A DNA stretch of 64,000 nucleotides from Hanleya hanleyi (lineage: Eukaryota > Mollusca > Polyplacophora > Lepidopleurida > Hanleyidae), in assembly GCA_036873755.1 (NCBI GenBank), contig JAVTVY010020467.1, forward strand, positions 1 through 64,000, given 5' to 3'. This document shows positions 55,652-64,000 of this stretch, in pieces. A program made the position numbers and the translations under genes. The notes under the pieces were generated by a model. That model was not told where the DNA came from. It ran no database searches and was given only the letters and a program-made list of their open reading frames with translations. Position 1 is the stretch's first letter. Each line of letters opens with the position of its first letter.

Positions 55652-55921
55652 TTACAAGCGTCTAATCCGTCATTCATAAAATTCAGCCGTCGTCCATTAA
55701 AGAATATCCGCGTCCATAATCCAAAGACCTATTCCAAATAACAGTATTAGCACCAAATTCAAGAAGACAATCATAGTATACACAAACATAGGCTAGTTTC
55801 CTGCAAGAGAGAAGCGGTCAACAGTTTTCAATGATGCCGACAAGACATCATGATGTTCCAAAAATATAAAATCCATATCGCTGATCAGTATTCTTAATCC
55901 ATAATAATCGTTGTAAAATCG
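55652..55921 (-). mobile_element. PLE-A tail, longest tail-only copy, inserted in the satellite
   Basis: 270 bp on the minus strand, from CGATTTTACAACGATTATTA to GACGCTTGTAAT, ending at the shared terminus. Subtracting it restores a normal monomer spacing (443 - 270 = 173 bp), which proves it entered an existing array. It contains the full tail that follows the RT stop codon in the 34- and 40-kb copies. Confidence 0.87.
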
Positions 55922-58360
55922 ATTCTTCAGTTCCTATATCGAACGCCAGGTGGCGCTTCTACGAATGACCATTTGCAGTTCGGTCTGAATAGCGGTCTGG
56001 TCAATTTGAATAGCGGTCTAGCTGGACAGAACCAATAATATAAACACTTCGAACAAGTAAATAGGCATATTGAGAGAGTATGTTATGGCTTACAAGAAGG
56101 AGTCTTCAGCCCCCACATCGGGCGTCAGGTGGCGTCATATGGATGGCCGTTTATATGTCGGTCTGAATGGCGGTCTAGCCTACCTGAATAGAGGTCTAGT
56201 TTGCCAGAGCCAATAATATAAACACTTTGAACTTGTAAATAGGCGTATTGAGAGAGTATGTCATTGGCTACAAGATGGAGTCATCAGTTCCTATATCAAG
56301 CGCAAGGTGGCGAACTTATGAATGATCGTTTACAGTTCGGTCTGAATAGCTGTCTGGTCTGTCTCAATAGCGGTCAAGCTGGACAGAACCAATTATATAA
56401 ACACTTAGAACAAGTAAATAGGCATACTGAGAGAGTATGTTATGGCTTACAAGAAGGAGCCTTCGGTTCCCATATCAGGCGCCAGGTGGCGTCATATGGA
56501 TGGCCGTTTACAGTTCGATCTGAATAGCGGTCTGGCCTATCTGAATAGCGGTCTAGCTTGCCAGAGCCAATAATATAAACTCCCAATAATATAAACCCTT
56601 CGAGCTTGTAAATAGGTATATCGAGAATGTCATGAGCTACAAGAAGGAAACTTCAGCTCCTATATCGGGCGCCAGGGTGCATTCCTAGGAGGTGCATTGC
56701 TATGAATCACTGGCTACCCGAATAGCGGTCTGGCCTATCTGCACCGCGGTCTAGCTCGCCATTAGTATAAAAATAATAATAATATAAAAACTTCGAACTT
56801 GTCAATACGATGGTTCAGAGAGTATGCCATGAGCTACAGGACGGAGTCTTCAGTACCTTACTACGAATGACCGTTTTCATGTCTGTCTGAATAGCGGTCT
56901 GGCCTATCTCAATAGCGGTCTAGCTTGCCAGAACCAATAATATAAACACTTCAAACTTGTAAATAGGAAAATTGAAAGAGTGTGTCATCGGCTACAGGAA
57001 TGAGTCTTCAGTTCCTATATCGGGCACCAGAATGGCCGTTTACATCTCGGTCTGAATAGCGGTCTGGCCTATCTGAATAGCGGTCTAGCTGGCCAGAACC
57101 GATAATATAAACACTTCGAACTTGTAAATAGGCATATTGAGAGAGTATATTATGGGCTACAAGAAGGCGTCTTCAGTTCCTATATCGGGCGCCAGATGGC
57201 CCTACTTGGAATGGCAGTTTATGTGTCGATCTGAATAGCGCTCTGGCCTATCTGATTAGCCGTGTAGCTTGCCAGAACCAATAATATTAACGCGTCGAAC
57301 TTGTAAATAGGCATATTGAGAGAGTATGTGACGGGTTACAAGAAGGAGCCGTCAATTCCTATATCGGGCGCCAGGTGGCGCTATTATGAATGGCCGTTTA
57401 CATTTCGGTCTGAATAGCGGTCTGGCCTATCTGAATAGCGGTCTAGCTTGTCAGAGCCAATAATATAAACACTTCGAACCTGTAAATAGGCATGTTGAGA
57501 AAGTATGTCATAGTCTACAAGATGGAGTCTTCAGCTCCTATATCGGGCGCCATGGGGGCCTTGCTATGAATCACGGGCTACCCCCAATAGCGGTCATTCC
57601 TGTCTGAATATCGGCCAGCTCGCCAGAGACAATAATATATAAACACTTTGAACTTGTACATAGGACTGTTCAGAGACTATGTAATGAGCTACAAGATGGA
57701 GTCTTCAGTTCCTATATCGGGCGCCAGGTGGTGCTACTGTGAATGCCCGTTTACATGACGATCTGAATAGTGCTCTGGCCTATCTATAGCTGGCCAGAAC
57801 CAATAATATGAACACTTCGAACTTAAAAATAAGCATACTGAGAGAGTATATCATGGGCTATAAAAAGTCTTCAGTTCATATATCGGGCGCCAGGTGGCGC
57901 TACTCTGAATGACCGTAGAAATGTCGGTCTGAATAGCGGTCTGGCCTATCTGAATAGCGGTCTACCTCCCTAGAGACAATAATATAAACACTTCGAACTT
58001 GTAAATACATGTAGAACTGTTCAGAGAGTACGTCATGAGCTACAAGATGGAGTCTCCATCTCCTATATCGAGCGCCAGAGTGCACTACTAGGTATGGCGT
58101 TTACATGTCGGTCTCAATAGCGGTTTGACATATCTCAATAGCGCTCTAGCTTGACAGAGCCAATAATATAAACGCTTCGAACTTGTAAATAGGCATAGTA
58201 CATCATGGGCTACAAGTTTGAATCTTCAGCTCATATCAGGCGCCACGTGGCGCGGCTGCGAATGTTCGTTTACAAGGCGGTCTGAACAGCGGTCTGGCCT
58301 ATCTGATTGGCGGTCTAGCTTACCAGAACCAATAATATAAACACTTCGAAAGTATGCCAT

Positions 58361-58699
58361 GTGCTATTATTACAATTTATTACATGTCCATTGGGATTGT
58401 GATTCCCTTACATTCGCCCATAGGTGGCATTACTTGAGAAGTCATTCCCAAGCATTTAGTATCGGTGCTCAATTTTAACATTCATTAAAGTAATTAGCGA
58501 GATGATTATGCTCACTCCAGATACCATGTACTCTTTCCGCTTTTCCCGACCGTATCTTCGCAGTTGCCTAGAAGCATTTATTATCGAGTACTTTGCTCTT
58601 CTTGAACTCACTCGTCTTTCACGCGGAAGAGATATCAACGTTGTATCAAGTTAGTAAAAAGCGTAATGATCTAAATCGTAACATGACTCTTCCCAAAGC
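58361..58699. other. Spacer after the satellite, nothing recognised
   Basis: No repeat monomer, exon motif or RNA gene identified. Confidence 0.4.
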
Positions 58700-61410
58700 C
58701 TAGCATTTTTGCTTGCGTATGTATAGCCTCATTTTTCCAAATTACAAATCAATTTTCCAAGTGAGAGAAAAAGTCCCGATCTACTTAACTGAAAGGATTT
58801 TACATTGTTCGCAGGCCAGCCTGAACAGATCGATGGAGAACTTCCTAATTTGGGTCGGCAGCATGCTCCTGTGATAAGCACAGAAGAACTCCCTGATTTG
58901 AAAGAAGAGAGAAAACGCAGGATAATAATCCTTTTAATGATTTTGTTCTGATAAAGGAGTCGGGATTCGGTAACACATTTCAAAATTATCCCAGTGCTGA
59001 TAACTCTGATTCTGATGGTTGAAAGTCACCAGAAGAAGAAAGTAGACGAGCTGATGAATCAGATATTGGCAATGTCGATACCTCTGGTGGCATCTCAGAC
59101 GAGGACGGAATCCGAAAATGTTCTATATTTACATATATTCGCGAGTCGACGCAGAAAGAGATGAAACTGATCATTTCGTAATTTCACCGGGAGGCTGGCG
59201 TAATATCAAACCATCACAGGAACAACGCGATCGTTCGGAGGGAGCTTGGGCAAAATTGATGAGCAGAATACTCGAGTCCTCAGTTCCAGAGTGTCATCTT
59301 GTTTATAAGCGTAACCAAGTCAAGTGGCTTAACAGCTGCAGGAGAAACTCTGTTTTCTAGCGAGGACAAGCACATTGTCGAAGAGCTTCGTGTACCGTAT
59401 CAATAAATCTGAATATTGATGAGGAACCCTCCACCGGACAACCGGTGTCTGTGAATGCTCATCACAGAGTCATTCCGACAAACGAGGAAAAGTCCATCTA
59501 CCAGCAAGTACGAGCAGAAAACAGAAGAAAAAAAATTCTCCGAAGCAAGGTCGTTTGGAGTTATGAATTGTATTTACAATAAATTGGCAGATACACCAGA
59601 AGAGCAACTCCAAGACGGGAACATGGTAGAGGTCTTCAAGCCCAGTATATTGAGACAGGCCGTGTCGGAGAGCAAGGCGAAAGTGCGTCTTCACAGTGAC
59701 ATACTACAAGTGTTACTGTTACTCGAAAGGGTATACCAGGACAACGACGATGCTCTATGTGCTGAATATTCTGGTTTTATTCAATGTCTGGGAATAGATC
59801 CACTCGTTGTAATAATGTTCTACGCTGTACAATTAAGCTAGTGACTGCGTTATTTCAGGATTCAATCTGTGAGTTGTATCTTGCTGCGATGGAAAAGTTC
59901 ATACGGCATATTCTACAGCAGAAAAGGCCCTTGCTATATTGTAGCCAAGCCAAATGAGACCCCTCTGGTATCTATCTGTGACAAGATTTCCGCAAGTCAT
60001 ACGATACCGATCATTACCCTTTTTCTGATGTATTTCAAGAGGGCAGTTCTGTGTAAGACTCCCGAATTTCGACCTACACGAATTGAAATGGATTGAAGCT
60101 GGGCCTTGATCCAGGGAGCCCAATATTCAACCAGATGGAACTCAAGACTTAGCCAATCGTTGCTTGTAAGGTGTGCAATCAGACGTACGAACACATCCGC
60201 CTTACTGTTGTGCACTTGTGCATGGCGCATATGACGAAAACTGCCAGTGTCTCCTTTCACAAAGTCAACAAGAAAGACAAGCAACTCCACAAATTCCTGA
60301 TGCAGTGCTTTGTGATTCTGTCAAACGAGACCGAAATAATTCAAGCGAACGGGGACTCCCGCATCATTTCCACAGTACTATTGTCGGAAACCTGTCACCC
60401 ATTGCAGCAACGTTCCATTGAATAAATAGAACTTCGGTTCAAAAAGTGTGGCAGCCAACCTAAAATTCATGACGAAATGGACGAAGACGACGAATTGGAA
60501 AAAAACCAGCACCAGTCAACGAAGTATCGTATGAACAAGCTACCATCAGACAGGCCTCCGCATGGACGACTTTCTTTCAGCAAGCCAGAGAAACAGCAAA
60601 GACGGCAGTTGAATTAGACCACACAGGACAAATGTCCGAGAAATAGCGCCCACAAGCGCGTGACATACTCACACGAAAGCTCCTTCGAATTCCCCCTTAT
60701 GGAGTGGAGTAATGCTAGGATCCTTTGAAAGGTACAAGAAAGGTGGTAATCTTCTGGATTCTCTCGACAGCCTCGAAACTCGAGCATCCAATGCTTCAAT
60801 CGAGGTTTGGGTTCGAGCAGATAAGTTTGATATTCTACAATCACAGGCCAGGTTGCGACCTGCCGAGCTGATCAGCAAAATGAAACGAAGCATAAATGGT
60901 CGCATCGAAGAGGCAAATAATGCAGAAATCAGATTTGTTGAAGTTCACCCAACGAACGACAAAATAGACGAAGCTCTCGATCTGTCAAGAACCGTGGTCC
61001 CAAAAGAAACGTCGCAGAAAAAATGCCCACCAACCCCCAAAAACCTGAGAGGAAGAAGAAACCAAATCGCTGTCCAACACGTGCACTCTGGACAATTTTC
61101 TAACCATATTGAATGTCATAACATGCGAGCGTCCAGAATGTTTGGAGATTTGTCGCGAATACAATAGGAGACCATCCGCACACTGCTGACATGCCTTACA
61201 GTTTCAACAGAAAAGGAGTTCGCGGAGGCCAAACTTGCGTGGGTTTCATTGCGTGAGAAAAATCCGTCCTCACAGCGACACATACATATGTTTGGGAACG
61301 AATACGACGTTATCGTGGGATATATTCAGCGTACAACTTTCAAGCAGATGTTCAAATCCCTACAGTCCGCAAGTAGCGAAGAAAACTTGACCATGGCCAA
61401 TTATCCGTGA
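58700..61410 (+). pseudogene. Decayed protein-coding block of unknown family
   Basis: Several plus-strand open segments with coding-like composition follow each other across frames: an acidic, Ser/Glu-rich stretch (58800-59120), ISPGGWRNIKPSQEQRDRSE and GAWAKLMSRILESSVPECHL (59180-59300), a charged/helical part (59455-59841: ILRQAVSESKAKVRLHSDIL, LLLERVYQDNDD), CKVCNQTYEHIRLTVVHL with a C-x2-C...H zinc-finger-like spacing (60150-60210), FERYKKGGNLLDSLDSLETR (60716-60780) and LAWVSLREKNPSSQRHIHMF (61228-61290). The frame breaks repeatedly, so it is probably inactive. I do not recognise the family. It lies between satellite arrays of opposite orientation and may be the interior of a large element. 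Confidence 0.4.
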
Positions 61411-62390
61411 TTTATTGAAATTGTCACTATATTATATATTAATTGTTTGTTAAATATTTTTTCCCCATTACCCCTATCATTTCGAATGCAAGACAACCAA
61501 TTAGCTGCTTTATGTGCTGAACTCAGACAAGTTACTGTACATGGTGATTAAAATAACTGTGATAATATATGATGTGTTTCAGTGGGTGAGCCCCTACTAA
61601 GTTGCTTATATGTATATAGATGATATAGGTTGATGGAAACAGTATACTTCCAATGTTGAAATACGTTGTCTATAACTACTATCAAACATGAGGGCAATAT
61701 TTCTGTTGATGTACTAAGATTGATTTCATATTTTGTAGGTTACAGTTTTACTGTGGTGGAGTAAAGAGTCATGTCTGTGCAATACTTTCGGTTCCACTGG
61801 TCTTGGTACTGACCGTTGGCGATCTGATTGAGTTAGACCACCTTTCTACGGAAGTAACGGATATGTCTGAGACTATACAAGTGGCCAATCAAGAATATGC
61901 TAGCTGGAGTCACCCGTCACAAGTGTGCTCATTTCGTCAGCTGCATTAGATCCAAACGAGGTTGGCTATATTACGACGACCTCAGGAGTAAACTTATACC
62001 ATTTAGTCCGAATCTCGTGAAACACTGCATTCCACAAAATGTTATCTATTTGCGGATGTAAGGACGAATGCTGTATGGGTATCCTCTACACCGGAATTTT
62101 CATCAGAGGCCATCCCAATAACCCATTTGTCAGATCCGCGAACCGGAGATAAATGGTTTCTTATGGAAAACAACATGAACAAAAATTATCAAATGTACAA
62201 AAGTCAGTCCATTTTCATTTGTTGCCTACTTTGTAGCTTGTCAAAAATCAGTAGTTGGCTCTGCACGAAGTTTCCTTTTTTGCAGAATTTTAACAAGCTG
62301 AAAAAACCCGAAAGCTTCGTAATTGAAGATTGAAACTAGCCCTAGCTTCAACAATTGGTATTTATCCAAGTGAGCTCATATTGCTAGACC
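61411..62390. other. Spacer, no gene recognised
   Basis: AT-rich. A weak open stretch at 62127-62333 has no known motif. Confidence 0.4.
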
Positions 62391-62580
62391 GCTATTCAGA
62401 TAGGCCAGCCCGATATTAAGACCGACATGTTAACGGTCATTCATAGTAGCGCCACGCTGGCCATCGATGTAGGAGCTCAAGATTCCATCTTATAGCCCAT
62501 GACATACTCTCTCAATATGCCTATTTACAAGTTCGAAGTGTCTATATTAATGACTCTGGTCAGCTAGACCGCTATTCAGA
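62391..62580 (-). repeat. Inverted monomer of the 176-bp satellite
   Basis: It contains CTAGACCGCTATTCAGATAG, CGACATGTTAACGGTCATTC, AGCGCCACGCTGG, CCCATGACATACTCTCTCAA and TTCGAAGTGTCTATATTA, all complementary to the plus-strand array, and starts a second monomer before being cut by the LTR at 62581. It is opposite in orientation to the 55.5-58.36 kb array. Confidence 0.88.
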
Positions 62581-63276
62581 TGTAAGGGAAGAGTTATTTC
62601 CCTTTGTATATGTCAATATGCATTGTGTCAAAATGTTTATATTTGTATAATATCTATTGTTGCCTATTTAATTCTGATTTATTTGTTTAAGTAATATGTG
62701 GAGACTTATGAATTACTCGTTTGTAAGTTGCTGTATGTGATGATAATGTTTTGCTTTATTTAACAATATGATTATTGTAGGAGAAATAGTTCAGTTACCA
62801 TCAGTTTTGTAAGCCCGGTTTTCATTTATAAGCTTTGAGTTTGAATGGCTCTGGGCTTCCACTGCGAGGATTTTCCGAAGGTATCGTGTTTGCCTGAGAA
62901 TTCTTATAGCTTTTATTTAGCTTTCGTGGGGGGAGTCCGCCAACTGCCTACTGAACGAAGGTGCCATGTACGCCTGTCAGTTTGACTGTTGGTGTCAATA
63001 CCAAAAGTAGATTATCTTATAGTAGTTCGGGCAGTAAGTCCTCGTAGTGGAAGTCACCGGACTCGATTATATTATTTTGGCCAGTTCTATTTTGTAATAT
63101 GTAACTGTGATGTCCACGTAAACTTAGAAATCTATTAAATGTTATTGCATAAACTCCCGACTTGGTGTTCTCATTGACAGATCTTAGTTGTTTCGGTTGC
63201 ATTGCATACGCCATTTGGAATCTTAACGTACGAACTTGGGTAGATACGGAGGGCAACGAAGTTGTCTCCCGTTACA
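62581..63276 (+). mobile_element. 5' long terminal repeat of a Gypsy-type retrotransposon
   Basis: It begins TGTAAGGGAAG, immediately where satellite similarity stops, and ends GTTACA three bases before the primer-binding site, giving TGTAA...TTACA ends and a length of 696 bp. The expected target-site duplication on this side would be the preceding bases (TCAGA). The 3' LTR lies outside the window. Confidence 0.85.
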
Positions 63277-63279
63277 TTT

Positions 63280-63297
63280 TGGTGCCGTGACCAGGAT
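63280..63297 (+). other. Primer-binding site complementary to tRNA-His
   Basis: TGGTGCCGTGACCAGGATTC (63280-63299) is the complement of the 3' end of animal tRNA-His including CCA, as I recall that tRNA. The match covers at least 18 nt. It lies 3 bp after the LTR, the normal distance. Confidence 0.8.
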
Positions 63298-63451
63298 TCC
63301 AAATATGGCGAATGGAATTAGCTATACCGGTATTATTGCGGACACGGACATTGGAGATCTGTCAAGGGGGAAGGGTTAGCCCGGGGGATGAGGAATCCGA
63401 TGGAATCCCATAATGGGATGGGAGCGAGACCGAAAGTAAAATTTTTAAATC

Positions 63452-64000
63452 ATGATGGTCAGTATAGAAATATCACTAGATGCAGAGATTGCTAGGCTTG
63501 AGGGGGTAATTAAAGAATTATCAGCTAGAAAGCGCGGAACTCATACTGGGGCTCCAGTAGGGTTTTCCACGAACACCCTTCTTAAAAATCCTTCTCCACT
63601 AAGGACTAGTACACCATATCGGAATGAGGACATTCAGTACACTGGTACATCTGGCCGAACATTAAAAAGGGGTGAAAAAGAGCCTGATAAGTTCGATGGT
63701 CAGACGGCTGCCTGGAAAGATTTTATAGTTCATTTCGAGCAGGTCGCTCGATGGAACGGGTGGAATTCATTAGATAAGGCACAACTATCAATGTGTCTCC
63801 GTGGGGATGCTCAAAAGTTATTGGGAGACTTGTCAGAAGATTGTTTAGAGACGTGTGACGAGTTAAAGGCAGTGCTTGTGAAACGTTCCGACCCGCAGGA
63901 AAGAGAAATAGCTCATCGGTGTGAATTTAGAACACGCAAAAGACGGACAAATGAAACTCCTACTGATTTCGGATACGCATTGCGTCGTTTAGGTTGTTTA
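63452..64000 (+). CDS. Gag N-terminal part of LTR retrotransposon (runs off the window)
   Basis: ATG at 63452 follows an in-frame stop and opens 183 codons with no stop to the window end. An N-terminal helical region (AEIARLEGVIKELSARKRG) is followed by a capsid-like segment typical of Ty3/Gypsy Gag: PDKFDGQTAAWKDFIVHFEQ, ARWNGWNSLDKAQLSMCLRG and AQKLLGDLSED. The unbroken frame, the clean LTR end and the well-matched primer site suggest a young, perhaps intact insertion. Gag assembles the cytoplasmic particle in which reverse transcription occurs (family knowledge). Zinc knuckle, protease and RT would lie beyond 64000. Confidence 0.85.
   Translation, partial: MMVSIEISLDAEIARLEGVIKELSARKRGTHTGAPVGFSTNTLLKNPSPLRTSTPYRNEDIQYTGTSGRTLKRGEKEPDKFDGQTAAWKDFIVHFEQVARWNGWNSLDKAQLSMCLRGDAQKLLGDLSEDCLETCDELKAVLVKRSDPQEREIAHRCEFRTRKRRTNETPTDFGYALRRLGCL

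Larger units (their letters stand above)
55480..58360 (+). repeat. ~176-bp satellite array, about 15 monomers
   Basis: The landmark CAATAATATAAACACTTCGAA occurs at about 55591, 56034, 56212, 56391, 56569, 56772, 56936, 57111, 57290, 57469, 57631, 57802, 57978, 58162 and 58331. Spacing is 162-186 bp except where a PLE (55652-55921) and a small local duplication (56569/56586) intervene. Each monomer contains two TGAATAGCGGTCT boxes, GAGAGAGTATGTCATGGGCT, and TCGGGCGCCAGGTGGCGC. Divergence between monomers is moderate and no higher-order pattern is obvious. One inverted monomer lies 4 kb away at 62391-62580. Confidence 0.92.

Noticed and set aside
1..64000. CRISPR arrays, bacterial operons or prophage.
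   Set aside because: Introns, LINEs, SINEs, PLEs and a GPCR show animal nuclear DNA; the tandem arrays have no CRISPR repeat-spacer pattern.

Overview
The window looks like nuclear DNA of an invertebrate animal, most likely a mollusc (inference). Three things point there: intron-bearing genes with GT/AG splice sites, AT-rich intergenic DNA, and a dense load of retroelements of kinds I associate with lophotrochozoans (CR1-like LINEs with PHD-finger ORF1, a CR1-like LINE with a 2A-like N-terminus, Penelope-like elements, tRNA-derived SINEs). Only one host gene is clearly intact: a class A neuropeptide GPCR of the pyrokinin / neuromedin-U receptor type on the minus strand (two coding exons, 7247-9961).

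Layout. 0.66-0.83 kb: CpG-rich palindromic cassette. 0.84-4.8 kb: decayed minus-strand LINE (LINE-1: endonuclease, RT, RNase H) with a Penelope tail inserted in its RT. 5.0-5.3 kb: MITE made of GGTGTTG/CAACACC motifs. 7.2-10.0 kb: the GPCR. 10.8-11.3 kb: 5'-truncated LINE-1 copy with a target-site duplication. 13.9-14.7 and 16.3-17.0 kb: inverted-repeat elements, followed by promoter-like DNA. 17.5-22.1 kb: dispersed and tandem repeats, a tRNA-derived SINE and a (TA)n tract. 26.3-27.9 kb: LINE-4, also split by a Penelope tail. 28.6-29.6 kb: degenerate ~190-bp tandem array. 29.6-30.1 kb: second LINE-1 tail copy. 33.3-39.6 kb: LINE-2 with three insertions (a SINE, a Penelope copy, and a second Penelope-like tail inside the first). 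39.65-40.37 kb: another Penelope copy. 41.86-43.33 kb: foldback element whose arms are tandem repeats. 43.7-45.8 kb: the longest Penelope-like copy. 46.6-49.9 kb: LINE-3. 50.36-50.67 kb: an ORF containing a 36-bp minisatellite. 54.2-55.2 kb: remains of an MFS transporter. 55.5-58.36 kb: ~176-bp satellite of about 15 monomers. 58.7-61.4 kb: unrecognised decayed coding DNA. 62.4-62.58 kb: one inverted satellite monomer. 62.58-64 kb: 5' LTR, tRNA-His primer-binding site and gag start of a Gypsy-type retrotransposon that runs off the window.

How the parts relate. One Penelope-like (PLE) family explains much of the window. Its RT C-terminus is followed by a fixed 3' tail, and that tail alone recurs at least five more times, always ending at the same 3' base but starting at different 5' points, as expected of reverse transcription primed at the insertion site. 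LINE-1 and a SINE share a 3' hairpin (CGTCGC...GCGACG), suggesting the SINE borrows LINE-1-type machinery. Two blocks (41.86-43.33 kb, and 55.5 kb to beyond the right arm) have inverted arms built of 176-190-bp tandem monomers. The second encloses about 4 kb of unrecognised coding remnants and is the best candidate here for an undescribed mobile system.
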